Below the pieces are notes generated by a model that searched no databases, was not told the origin of the DNA, and saw only the letters and a list, made by a program, of their open reading frames with translations. This document shows positions 25,770-34,451 of a DNA stretch of 49,321 bases, piece after piece. The DNA comes from Tardiphaga sp. GTDB taxonomy: Bacteria; Pseudomonadota; Alphaproteobacteria; Rhizobiales; Xanthobacteraceae. The stretch spans positions 1 to 49,321 of the forward strand of contig NZ_JAQGJD010000017.1 in assembly GCF_028290785.1 (NCBI RefSeq). The letters run 5' to 3'. Position 1 is the first letter of the stretch, and each line of letters starts with the position of its first letter. A program made the translations under genes and the position numbers.

Positions 25770-25946
25770 CCTCTCCTCGCCCTTTTGCGGGGAGAGGTCG
25801 GAGCCGAGCGTGAGCTCGGCTCCGGGTGAGGGGCTGCCAGAGTTCTACTCGCTAACTCCCCTCACCCGGCTCGAACGACCTGCGGTCCTTCGAGCCACCC
25901 TCTCCCGCCTAGCGAAGCTTCGCTTCGCCGGGCGGGGCGAGGGAAG
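25770..25946. repeat. Composite palindromic repeat
   Basis: A string of inverted repeats: CCTCTCCTCGC..GCGGGGAGAGG (25770-25797, terminator-like for the upstream gene), GAGCCGAGC/GCTCGGCTC (25801-25822), a long-range pair CCGGGTGAGGGG / CCCCTCACCCGG (about 25822-25833 with 25858-25869), and GGCTCGAA..TTCGAGCC (about 25868-25896). It ends near GCGGGGCGAGGG. The head CCTCTCCCCG type is shared with the hairpin at 17471. Confidence 0.7.
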
Positions 25947-26011
25947 AAGGCCCCACCTTGCATTGCCGCACCGCAGCGTCGATAATTCGGCTTCACGATT
26001 TAAAGGGCCGC

Positions 26012-27301
26012 ATGCCGTTCGATCTGCTCATTCGCAATGCCAACCTGCCGGACGGCCGCCGCGGCCAGGATATTGCCATCGCCGACGGCCGCATCGTCGC
26101 GGTGCAGCCGCAGCTCGAAGGCGAAGCCGGCCGCGTGATCGACGCCGCCGGCCAATTGGTGTCGCCGCCGTTCATCGACATCCATTTCCACATGGACGCG
26201 ACCCTGTCGCTCGGCCTTCCCCGCCTCAATATCTCCGGCACGCTGCTGGAAGGCATCGCGCTGTGGGGCGAATTGAAGCCGCTGCTGACCTATGAGGCGC
26301 TCGTCGAGCGCGCGCTGGCCTATTGCGACCTCGCGGTGTCGCAGGGCGTGCTGGCGGTGCGCAGCCATGTCGATATCTGCGACGACCGGCTGCTCGCGGT
26401 CGATGCGCTGCTCGACGTTAAGAAGCAGGTGGCGCCGTATCTCGATCTTGAACTGGTGGCGTTTCCGCAGGACGGCTATTTCCGATCGCCAACCGCGGCG
26501 GCCAATCTGGCGCGTGCGCTCGACAAGGGCGTCAGCATCGTCGGCGGTATCCCGCATTTCGAACGCACCATGGCCGATGGCGCCGCCTCGGTGAAGGCGC
26601 TATGCGAAATCGCAGCGCAACGCGGCCTGCGCGTCGATATGCATTGCGACGAGAGCGACGACCCCCTCTCGCGGCACATCGAGACGCTGGCCTGCGAGAC
26701 GCAGCGGCTCGGCCTGCAAAACCGCGTCGCCGGCTCACACCTCACCTCGATGCATTCGATGGACAATTACTACGTTTCCAAGCTGCTGCCACTGATGGCT
26801 GAAGCCGGGGTCGCGGCCATCGCCAATCCGCTGATCAACATCGTGCTGCAGGGCCGCCACGACGCCTATCCGAAACGCCGCGGCATGACGCGCGTACCGG
26901 AAATGCGGCCGCATGGCATCAACGTCGCGTTCGGCCAGGATTGCTGCATGGACCCGTGGTATTCGATGGGCTCCGCCGACATGCTGGAAGTCGCGCATAT
27001 GGGACTGCACGTGGCGCAGATGACCAGCCGCGAGGCGATGCGCTACTGCTTCGACACGGTCACCGCCAATCCGGCCAAGATCATGGGACTCGAAGGCTAC
27101 GGGCTCGACGTCGGCAGCAACGGCGATCTGGTGCTGCTGCAGGCGCGCGATCCGATCGAGGCAATCCGGTTGAAGGCGACACGGCTGGCGGTGGTCCGGC
27201 GCGGTCGCGTCATCTGCGAGACGCCGGCGCGGATTGGCCGGCTGGCACTAGAGGGACGGCCGGGCTCGGTCGATCCCGCCGCCTACGCGCCGCCGGAATG
27301 A
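26012..27301 (+). CDS. CodA-like amidohydrolase (cytosine deaminase family) with altered active-site residue
   Basis: 429 residues with a metal-dependent TIM-barrel. It follows E. coli cytosine deaminase closely: FIDIHFHMD (His58, His60), VAFPQDG, HCDESDD (His211, Glu214), SHLTSMHS (His243), LQGRHDAYPKRRGMTRV and FGQDCCMDPWYSMG with the metal Asp310. In CodA the last block is GHDDVFDPWY as I recall; here the His before the Asp is Gln309 and the residue after it (Asp314 in CodA) is Cys311. That position shapes substrate choice, so a base other than cytosine is likely. ATG 26012 with AAAGGG just before it is preferred to an in-frame ATG at 25958 that lies next to the repeat. Confidence 0.87.
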   Translation: MPFDLLIRNANLPDGRRGQDIAIADGRIVAVQPQLEGEAGRVIDAAGQLVSPPFIDIHFHMDATLSLGLPRLNISGTLLEGIALWGELKPLLTYEALVERALAYCDLAVSQGVLAVRSHVDICDDRLLAVDALLDVKKQVAPYLDLELVAFPQDGYFRSPTAAANLARALDKGVSIVGGIPHFERTMADGAASVKALCEIAAQRGLRVDMHCDESDDPLSRHIETLACETQRLGLQNRVAGSHLTSMHSMDNYYVSKLLPLMAEAGVAAIANPLINIVLQGRHDAYPKRRGMTRVPEMRPHGINVAFGQDCCMDPWYSMGSADMLEVAHMGLHVAQMTSREAMRYCFDTVTANPAKIMGLEGYGLDVGSNGDLVLLQARDPIEAIRLKATRLAVVRRGRVICETPARIGRLALEGRPGSVDPAAYAPPE

Positions 27302-27329
27302 CCGGCCCGCTTTCAGAATTCATCCCCGC

Positions 27330-28703
27330 ATGACATCGCACATCCCAACACCCCTCACCGTCGCCATCATCGGCGGCGGCGCCGCCGGTACGCTGGCGAC
27401 GGTGATCCTTGCGAAGCTGTCGAACATCGGCCGCATCACGCTGCTCGACCGCGACGGCCGCTTCGGCCGCGGCCTGGCCTATTCGGCCAAAGAAAAATGG
27501 CACCGCATCAACGTGCCGGCCTTCAAGATGGGCGGCGTCGGCGCCGACGATCAAGAAGCCTTTGTCGATTGGCTGGCGGCCAACAACCATGTCACCGGCC
27601 CTGACTATTCGACATCGTTCGTGCCGCGCTTCGTTTATGGCGATTTCCTGTGTGCGCAACTCGCCGACGTCGAGGCCGGCGGCCGGCTGGACAAACGCCA
27701 CGACAGCGCGCTGGGCGTCGAGAGATGCGGCGCCTCCTATCGCGTGGCCACGGTATCGGGCGACGTCATCGAGGCCGATCTGGTCTTCCTGTGCATCGGC
27801 AACCATCCGCCGTCGGGGTTTGCTGGCGTCGAGCCCTCCTTGCGTTCGATCTCCAATGTCTGGGCGGCCGGCGCGCTCGATCCGATCGGCGCCGACGACC
27901 GCGTGCTGGTGATCGGCACCGGCGCGACCGCCGTGGACGTGGTGATCGACCTCGTGCATCGCGGCGTCCGCAGCGAAATCACCATGGTGTCGCGGCGCGG
28001 GCTGCTGCCGCAGGTGGACGTCGTGACACCGGTCGACCCCGATCCGGTCACGGTGTGGCCGGTGCGGACGGTGCGCGGGCTGTTTCGTTCGCTGCGCGAA
28101 GACATCCGCCGCAAGGCCGCCGCCGGGATTCCGTGGCAGACGGCGATCGACAGCTTCCGGCTGCAGACCAAGGCGTTCTGGACCGGCTTTTCGCAGGCCG
28201 AACAGGCGCGGTTCTCGCGGCACATGCGCTCGATCTGGCTGGCACACCGGCATCGGCTGGCACCGGACGTGGCCGAACGGCTGGCACGATGGCAGCGCGA
28301 CGGGCAGGTGCGCGTGATTCCTGGCCGCATCCTGTCCGCAGCAGCGACGTCGTCCGGCTATGACCTCACGATCCGGGCGCGCGGCAACAAGACCATCGCG
28401 CTGGCGCCCAACTGGGTCCTGAACTGCACCGGTCCCGAAGAGCGCTACGATCGGCTCGACGATCCCCTGGTGAAATCGCTGCTGGCGACCGGGCGCGTGC
28501 GACCGGGGCCGCAGGGCCTCGGACTCGACGTCGATCCCGGCTGCCGGCTGATCGACGCTTCCGGCCATCCGCAGCCCGGCTTCTTTGCGATCGGCCCGGC
28601 GACCCGCGGCACGTTCTGGGAAGTCACTTCGGCAACCAATATCCGGCAGCAGCTGGTGGGTGTGGCGGAGACGCTGGTGAAGCCCGCATCGCGGGATAGT
28701 TGA
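27330..28703 (+). CDS. FAD/NAD(P)-binding oxidoreductase-like protein
   Basis: 457 residues. The N-terminus has a Rossmann dinucleotide-binding motif (VAIIGGGAAGTLA, residues 11-23), ERxxxFGRGLAYSA, and the second Rossmann motif VLVIGTGATAVDVVIDL at about 191-207. The end keeps FAIGPATRGTFWEVTSATNIRQQ, typical of the FAD-NAD(P)-binding family (PF13454 type, HpaF/YdhS-like). The substrate is unknown. It starts 28 bases after the CodA-like gene and is followed by an IclR gene, so the three may act together in the catabolism of a nitrogen heterocycle or related compound. Confidence 0.85.
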   Translation: MTSHIPTPLTVAIIGGGAAGTLATVILAKLSNIGRITLLDRDGRFGRGLAYSAKEKWHRINVPAFKMGGVGADDQEAFVDWLAANNHVTGPDYSTSFVPRFVYGDFLCAQLADVEAGGRLDKRHDSALGVERCGASYRVATVSGDVIEADLVFLCIGNHPPSGFAGVEPSLRSISNVWAAGALDPIGADDRVLVIGTGATAVDVVIDLVHRGVRSEITMVSRRGLLPQVDVVTPVDPDPVTVWPVRTVRGLFRSLREDIRRKAAAGIPWQTAIDSFRLQTKAFWTGFSQAEQARFSRHMRSIWLAHRHRLAPDVAERLARWQRDGQVRVIPGRILSAAATSSGYDLTIRARGNKTIALAPNWVLNCTGPEERYDRLDDPLVKSLLATGRVRPGPQGLGLDVDPGCRLIDASGHPQPGFFAIGPATRGTFWEVTSATNIRQQLVGVAETLVKPASRDS

Positions 28704-28761
28704 GCGCGACGGCGCCTTCAGCTCGCCGGCAGGTTTCCAAGAATCCCGTTGCAAACCATTT

Positions 28762-28778
28762 TTCTCAATTGCTGAGAA
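28762..28778. promoter_or_regulatory. Candidate IclR operator
   Basis: TTCTCA (28762-28767) and TGAGAA (28773-28778) with a 5-base spacer. It lies in the 179-base gap before the IclR start and near an AT-rich stretch (TTTTATAC at 28789-28796). The position suits autoregulation. Confidence 0.4.
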
Positions 28779-28882
28779 CATCGTCTTATTTTATACAACC
28801 TACGGGCGGCCCTTCCCGTTCTCGTGAAATCGATGTCCCGTCGCCGCTCTGTCGGACGGCGCTGGTCCTGCCGGAGGTTGCG

Positions 28883-29689
28883 TTGGCTTACAAGAGAACC
28901 GCACTGGCACTGGGGCACAAGGCAGAACCGCCGCGGGCCGTAGCCGCCGATGGCAGCTCGCGAAAAATCCTGCGCGCTTTGCTGGCCTTCTCGGTCGATA
29001 AGCCCCGACATTCGGCCGAAAGCCTGGCCGACCAGATCGGCCTGCCGCTATCGTCGACCTATCGCTACATCGGCATTCTGCGCGAAGCCGAACTGATCGA
29101 CGAGGACGGCCGCGGCTCGTTCGTGCTGGCGCCCCGCGTCATCGGCCTGGCACAAGCCGCCCGCGCTGGCACCGACCTTGCCTCAATCGCACGCCCGCAT
29201 ATGAAGCGGGCCGCGCAGGAAGCTGGGGAGACAGTGATCCTGGTCCGACGATCCGGCGACCGCGCGGTGTGCATCGAACGCGTCGAATCCTCGTCGCGGA
29301 TCCGGCTAACCTTCGAGGTCGGCACCGCCCTGCCGCTGCATCGCGGCGCCGGGCCGAAGCTGCTGCTCGCCCATCTGCCGGCCGAGGAATGCGACACCGT
29401 GCTGGACGATGCGCTCGCACGCGATCCGGCCCTGGCGGGGCAGCGCAAGAGCCTGCAGCGCGAACTTGCCGTGATCCGCGAACAAGGCTGGTCGGAATCC
29501 CGCGGCGAAATCACCCCGCATGTCTATTCCGCCGCGGTCGGCATCCGCGACGCCAATGGCGTCGTAGCCGCGGTTTCCTTCGTCGCGCCGGCGTTCCGGA
29601 TGCCGAAGGCCAGCCAGATCAAGCTGCGCGAGCATTTGCAGCAAACCGCGGTCGATATCACGCGCGCCTATGCGGCGGTGACGTTCTGA
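28883..29689 (+). CDS. IclR family transcriptional regulator
   Basis: 268 residues from a TTG start at 28883 that has a strong GGAGG at 28873-28877, 5 bases upstream. The longer open frame to 28700 does not look like IclR and would run through the palindrome. N-terminal winged helix (SSRKILRALLAFSVDKPRHSAESLADQIGLPLSSTYRYIGIL), then the ligand-binding domain with HRGAGPKLLLAHLP, RGEITPHVYSAAVGIRDANGVVAAVSF. It probably responds to a metabolite of the CodA-like/FAD gene pair. Its stop faces the GH gene 12 bases away. Confidence 0.9.
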   Translation: MAYKRTALALGHKAEPPRAVAADGSSRKILRALLAFSVDKPRHSAESLADQIGLPLSSTYRYIGILREAELIDEDGRGSFVLAPRVIGLAQAARAGTDLASIARPHMKRAAQEAGETVILVRRSGDRAVCIERVESSSRIRLTFEVGTALPLHRGAGPKLLLAHLPAEECDTVLDDALARDPALAGQRKSLQRELAVIREQGWSESRGEITPHVYSAAVGIRDANGVVAAVSFVAPAFRMPKASQIKLREHLQQTAVDITRAYAAVTF

Positions 29690-29701
29690 TCGCTACGGCC
29701 G

Positions 29702-31027
29702 CTATCGCAGCACCCGCAACATGTACGTCTCGTCGCCGCTGAGGCCTTTGACGATGGCCTTGCCGCCGCTGACGGCGATCTCGCGGCGCTTGCCGTCCCA
29801 GGCCCAGAGTTCGGCCTCGCGCGCCCAGGGCGGCAGTTGCACTTCCCAGACCGCGCCCGGCGTCCCGGTCCAGCCTGGAAGATTTTGCCAGACCAGCACC
29901 TGGCCGGCCTCGCCTTCCAGCGTGTACTTGCCGGCCTTCGGATCGAGCGCGGTCAGCTTCATGTCGCCGGCGATCTGCAGCACGCTGCGTAGCGTCCGGG
30001 CGCGCAGGTCCGGCCGCCACGGCGCTTCCGAAACCGCCATCGCATAGGCAGGCCCATCAACGCGGTCGGTGTCGCCGAGATTCCACGGAAATGCCAGCAC
30101 CGTCGCCGGGCGGCCGTCGGCATGAACGACGCCGAGATTGTCCCACAGCGCCGTCAGAAACAGCTTTGCAGCGAGCTTCGGATCTTCCCAGGCGCTCTCG
30201 CGCGCGACGTTGAATTCGGTGGCATAGAAACGGATGTCGCGCTTCACGCCCATCACCGCCTTGACGCGATCGAAGCAGGTCTGCACCGAGAACTCGCGAC
30301 CTTTCGTCAGCGGGTACCATCTGGCATTGTAGTAGGTATGCAGGTCGATGCCGTCGAGGCGGCCATCCTCCAGCAGTCCGGCGATCGCCGGACCGTAACC
30401 GCGCAAGGTGGCATCGCCGTGGGAATTGCAGGTGGCAAACCCGCCCGGCACCACTCGCAAGGCGCGGTCGACGCTGTGAACGCCATCCGCCAGCCCCGCC
30501 AATGCGTCCCTGTATACGTCACGCGGAATGGTCGCCTGCACGTCCGGCTCGTTGATGGCGGTATATACTTCCGCGCCCCAGTTCTTGATCCCGTTAGCAA
30601 GCGCCCATTCACCATTCGGCCGAAAACGTCTGGCAAATGCCTGTCCCGCCGCAAACCAATCGTCGTACGATCCGGTAGGCTGTGGCGGCTGCAGGTTTTG
30701 ATAGCTGCCTTCATACTCGAGCAGAATGACCGGGGTGATGCCTTGCTGGTAAGCTTCCAGCATGGCGGCATCGAAATTGTCGGGGATCGGCTTGCGGTCG
30801 AGATCGCGCCAGCCATAGGAGTCCATGCGTCCCAGCTTCGCGCCGACGCCACGAAGCGCGGAGTACAATTGAGCGGCGGGCGCGCCCGTCAAATGTGTCA
30901 CGATGTTTCCGCCGCCGATGCGGTACCGCAAGGTTGCATCGGCCGATATTGTTTCGGCCTTCGAAGCCTGCGATAGCAAAGCAGACATTAAGACCGCGGT
31001 TACCATTAGATTGCGAAATTGTTTCAT
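29702..31027 (-). CDS. Secreted glycoside hydrolase, clan GH-A type
   Basis: 441 residues with a signal peptide at about 1-24. A TIM-barrel glycosidase layout: the acid/base Glu160 in YTAINEPDVQ (NEP motif) and the nucleophile Glu271 in FYATEFNVAR, each at the end of a predicted beta strand. A C-terminal beta domain follows (about 340-441). Clan GH-A families (GH5, GH39, GH44 and others) share this pair; the exact family is not resolved. It may trim or release the exopolysaccharide made by the genes nearby. AGAGGTG precedes ATG 31027, and the divergent glycosyltransferase starts only 24 bases away. Confidence 0.8.
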   Translation of the reverse strand: MKQFRNLMVTAVLMSALLSQASKAETISADATLRYRIGGGNIVTHLTGAPAAQLYSALRGVGAKLGRMDSYGWRDLDRKPIPDNFDAAMLEAYQQGITPVILLEYEGSYQNLQPPQPTGSYDDWFAAGQAFARRFRPNGEWALANGIKNWGAEVYTAINEPDVQATIPRDVYRDALAGLADGVHSVDRALRVVPGGFATCNSHGDATLRGYGPAIAGLLEDGRLDGIDLHTYYNARWYPLTKGREFSVQTCFDRVKAVMGVKRDIRFYATEFNVARESAWEDPKLAAKLFLTALWDNLGVVHADGRPATVLAFPWNLGDTDRVDGPAYAMAVSEAPWRPDLRARTLRSVLQIAGDMKLTALDPKAGKYTLEGEAGQVLVWQNLPGWTGTPGAVWEVQLPPWAREAELWAWDGKRREIAVSGGKAIVKGLSGDETYMLRVLR

Positions 31028-31051
31028 TCACCTCTTATATAGCGTTCGGCC

Positions 31052-32230
31052 ATGACAATCGAGATCGTCCAAATTGTCCAGGAGTTGAGTACGACCGGCG
31101 GCGTCGAAAGCGTTGCCTACGAGTTGGCGCGCGCCTTCAGCCGCGCCAAGATCGTCAACACCGTGCTGGCCAGCGCGGTCGGCGGGCCGGTCAGCCCGGG
31201 CACCGCTATCGAGCGTATCGGCCCCTGGCTGTCGCGCGTTCCGACCCGCGGCATCTTTCGCTATCTCGGCCGTTTCCTGGTGGTTCCGACCTTCACGATT
31301 CTGGCGACGCGAGCCGTGCTGCGCTACCCCAAGGCGGTGGTCATCAGCCACGGCGACAGCCTGAAGGGCGACGTGCTGATAGTGCACGCGGTCAATGCGC
31401 AGAGCCTCGCAGAGAAGCGGAGCGCTCATCTGTGGTTGTGGCTGCTCAACCCTATGCACCTGTGGGTCGGCTTGCGCGATCGCTGGATGATCGGCGGCTT
31501 GCGCTATCGCATGTATGTCGCGGTTTCGCCGCGCGTCGCCACCGAATTGCAGGAAATCTACCACGTGCCGCCGACGCGAATCCGCGTAATTCCGAACGGT
31601 ATCGACCTCGACCGCTTTGCCCGCGACACTGCGGCCGGTTTGGCTATCCGCAGGGAGTTCGGCATTCCAGCCGATGCCAAGTTGCTGCTGTTCGCCGGCC
31701 ACGAATTCCGCCGCAAGGGGCTGGCTCATGCGATCGGCGCGCTGGAGCGCCTCGGCCCCGACGTATGGCTGCTAGTGGTCGGCTCCGACAATCCCGCGCC
31801 GTACCGCAAGATGGCGGCGACCTCCGCCGGCCGGCTGGTGTTCGCGGGATCGCGCACCGATATGCCTGCGTTGTACGCGGCTGCCGATGGCCTCGTGCTG
31901 CCGACGTCCTATGAGACATTTTCGCTGGTGTGCATGGAAGCGATGGCGTGTTCGCTACCCGTATTCGCCACGCCGGTCGGCGGCATCGAGGACTATCTGG
32001 TGAACGATGTGAACGGCTACCAGATCAGGCCCGACGCCGACGATATCGCCAGCAGGGTCGCGCAAGCTTTTGCCGATCCCGAGCTGACCATCCGCCTGCG
32101 CGAGGGCGCGCGCGCCACCGCGCTGAACTACGGCTGGGACCATGTCGGCTCGCGCTATATCGAACTACTTGAGCAGGTGCAGGCATCGAAGGATGAATTT
32201 GCCCACGGCGCGATGACCGTCGGCGCCTGA
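31052..32230 (+). CDS. Glycosyltransferase family 4 protein (A)
   Basis: 392 residues with GT-B fold. N-terminal domain opens IEIVQIVQELSTTGGVESVAYELARAF; C-terminal domain has VIPNGIDLDRFARD, LFAGHEFRRKGLAHAIGALE, and the nucleotide-sugar motif LPTSYETFSLVCMEAMACSLP (EX7E, with Glu in YETFSLVCMEA). The sugar donor is unknown. It is the only plus-strand gene of the polysaccharide cluster and ends 10 bases from the convergent glycosyltransferase B gene. Confidence 0.92.
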   Translation: MTIEIVQIVQELSTTGGVESVAYELARAFSRAKIVNTVLASAVGGPVSPGTAIERIGPWLSRVPTRGIFRYLGRFLVVPTFTILATRAVLRYPKAVVISHGDSLKGDVLIVHAVNAQSLAEKRSAHLWLWLLNPMHLWVGLRDRWMIGGLRYRMYVAVSPRVATELQEIYHVPPTRIRVIPNGIDLDRFARDTAAGLAIRREFGIPADAKLLLFAGHEFRRKGLAHAIGALERLGPDVWLLVVGSDNPAPYRKMAATSAGRLVFAGSRTDMPALYAAADGLVLPTSYETFSLVCMEAMACSLPVFATPVGGIEDYLVNDVNGYQIRPDADDIASRVAQAFADPELTIRLREGARATALNYGWDHVGSRYIELLEQVQASKDEFAHGAMTVGA

Positions 32231-32240
32231 ACGACAGCAT

Positions 32241-33389
32241 TCAGGCGTTGCGGCTTTGTACCGCTGCCATACAGGCCGCCAGCAGATCGTCGGCTACAGC
32301 ACCATAGGTGAAACGGTTCTTGACGTTGGACTGCGCGGCGAATCCGTGGGCCTGCAACGACTGCGGCTGGGACATGATGACGTCGAGCTGTTTCGCCAGC
32401 GCCGCTGGATCGCGCTCCGGGACTATCCAACCGCCGTCGCCGACCACGTCGGGAATGGCGCCGCTCTGCGACCCGATCACCGGCACGCCACAGGCCTGGG
32501 ATTCCACGATGACGCGGCCGAACTGCTCGCGCACCGATCTGGTGGTGCGGGTCAGCAACACCGTGGCATCGAGGCTGCGCAGGAACGCCGCGACGTCGGC
32601 CGGCGTGCCCCAACCGCGGAAGCTTACCCGATCGGATAGCCCAAGCTCGGCCACGCGCTGCCGCAGGCGCTCTGCGTAGGGCCCCTCGCCCATAATGGCG
32701 AGCGATACCGGCATCGCCGTCAGCATCATCGCCTCGAGCGCATCGTCAAGGCCCTTTTCCTCGACCAGCCGTCCGACATATCCGATGCGAAAATCTGGCC
32801 AAGTGGTGCGCGGGATCGCCGGCTCGACGCCGGGATGAAAGTTCGACAGATCGACGCCGTAACCGATCCGGCTAACCGGTCCGAGATAACCTCTGGCGCG
32901 CACCACCGCCGTGGCATCCGGGCTGCGCGACAGCACGTGATCGGTGTTGCGCAACACCTGTTTGCGGATCCATTCGAACGGTGGCGGCAGCCGCTTCAGA
33001 ATATTCTGGTCGACCTCCATCACCAGCGCTGCTCTGCCTTTCAGCACCCGAGCCTGCAACGCCACCACGCCCCAAGGCTCTTCCCAGAGATGAATGACGT
33101 CGGGCTGCAGCTCGCGAATGAGCCGACCCAGCCCGGGATAGAAATGCAGATACCAGCTCAGCGGGCCGGCGCGCGCCAACCGGATCGGCAGCACGTGCAG
33201 CGTCAACCGCGGGTCGCTGGACGGCGCGGCCACCATGGTCCGGCCGAACTCGTGCCAGACCGCGGGTATGACAAGATGCACGTCGACGTCGTCGCGCGCG
33301 GCCATCTGGTAATAGCGAAGCCGGCCGCCATCGCTACTGACCGCCGGATGCGCTATCGACAGCAGCTTCAATCGTCGTGGGTCAGACAC
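32241..33389 (-). CDS. Glycosyltransferase family 4 protein (B)
   Basis: 382 residues, GT-B fold: LLSIAHPAVSSDGGRLRYYQM at the N-terminus, IGYVGRLVEEKGLDDALEAM, and FGRVIVESQACGVPVIGSQSGAIPDVVGD with the EX7E-like motif at the donor site. GTG start at 33389 overlaps the end of the deacetylase gene by 8 bases, so the two are coupled. It is the last gene of the minus-strand exopolysaccharide operon. Confidence 0.92.
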   Translation of the reverse strand: MSDPRRLKLLSIAHPAVSSDGGRLRYYQMAARDDVDVHLVIPAVWHEFGRTMVAAPSSDPRLTLHVLPIRLARAGPLSWYLHFYPGLGRLIRELQPDVIHLWEEPWGVVALQARVLKGRAALVMEVDQNILKRLPPPFEWIRKQVLRNTDHVLSRSPDATAVVRARGYLGPVSRIGYGVDLSNFHPGVEPAIPRTTWPDFRIGYVGRLVEEKGLDDALEAMMLTAMPVSLAIMGEGPYAERLRQRVAELGLSDRVSFRGWGTPADVAAFLRSLDATVLLTRTTRSVREQFGRVIVESQACGVPVIGSQSGAIPDVVGDGGWIVPERDPAALAKQLDVIMSQPQSLQAHGFAAQSNVKNRFTYGAVADDLLAACMAAVQSRNA

Positions 33390-34404
33390 GCCCCATCATC
33401 CTCGCCGCGGCACCGGTCACCCCCGTGAGATGCAGTTCCATGGCCGCGAGGCTGCGGTGCGCGCCGTTGATGGTGTTGCGCGGCAGGCTGTAGTCTTGGT
33501 GGTCTCGCCGCACCAGACCCTTGCGGGTGGTCGCCGCGCTGGCAAAGCCGGCGGCGCGTGCGATGTCGAAATCGCGCGGACCGCAGTCGCCGGAGCGGCC
33601 GAAGGGAAATGCGAAATGCTTCGCGGCGACGCCAAGCCGCTCGATCAGCCGGTCGCGGCTACCCTGCAGTTCGGCGCGAGCATGTTCCGGCGATAGCGAC
33701 GAGATCCGCGGATGGCTCACGGTATGGGCACCGATTTCCACCAGCGGATCGTCGCGCAGCGCTTCCAGCATCTGCCAGCTGATCGCGTGCTTCCAGTGCA
33801 TGGCCTCAATATCGACGCCATTGAGCTTGCAGAACGTTGCGTAACGCGCCGCGGCCTGGGGACCGTCCCACGACGAGGCGATGCGATGAAACGCCTCCCG
33901 CTTGGCTTCCGCAGTGGGCACGTCGATGGCGCCGTTTTCCAGCGTCACGCGATCGTTATTGAGCAGCACGTCTTCCAGCCCGGCAGCCCATAGCGACAGC
34001 GTGCCGTCGGGAATTCCGGTGGTGACGAACAGCGTAACCGGCGCATGATGACGGCGGAACAACGGCACTACCTGCTCATAAGTGTCGCGATAGCAGTCAT
34101 CGACGGAGAAGTTGATGAAGCGGTCTTTGGGACTGCCGAGCTTGGAACGGCGCAGCGCCTCTTCCATCGTCACTATGCTCCAGCCGCGCTCGGCCAGATA
34201 GGTCAGGAACTGATCGAGGAAACCGAGATCGAGATAAAAATCGCGGTTCGGTAGCCGCTCCCAATCCTGCGACGACGCTCCCCGATGAAATGTCGTCAGG
34301 CAACCGCGCGAGCTCATGAGTAAATCGGCGGCCATGGCGATCGGCCGGACCAACGTCTCGGACGTAGCCACTCTTTTAGCGACTCCCAGCAATAAATTCT
34401 TCAT
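33382..34404 (-). CDS. Polysaccharide deacetylase (NodB homology, CE4)
   Basis: 340 residues. CE4 motifs: FSVDDCYRD (Asp102/Asp103, motif 1, FDDG form), GAHTVSHP (His227 and His231, motif 2 metal ligands) and FAFPFGRSGDC (motif 3). The middle insert (about 130-200) is longer than in NodB. It would remove N-acetyl groups from a polysaccharide or a precursor. ATG at 34404 has GAGGA 6 bases before it; the TTG at 34407 is less likely. No signal peptide is evident, so a cytoplasmic or membrane-linked role on lipid-linked sugars is possible. Confidence 0.9.
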   Translation of the reverse strand: MKNLLLGVAKRVATSETLVRPIAMAADLLMSSRGCLTTFHRGASSQDWERLPNRDFYLDLGFLDQFLTYLAERGWSIVTMEEALRRSKLGSPKDRFINFSVDDCYRDTYEQVVPLFRRHHAPVTLFVTTGIPDGTLSLWAAGLEDVLLNNDRVTLENGAIDVPTAEAKREAFHRIASSWDGPQAAARYATFCKLNGVDIEAMHWKHAISWQMLEALRDDPLVEIGAHTVSHPRISSLSPEHARAELQGSRDRLIERLGVAAKHFAFPFGRSGDCGPRDFDIARAAGFASAATTRKGLVRRDHQDYSLPRNTINGAHRSLAAMELHLTGVTGAAARMMGRV

Positions 34405-34451
34405 CAAAATCCTCGTGCGACAATCTGCTTTCTACGAGAAGAATAAAAGAT

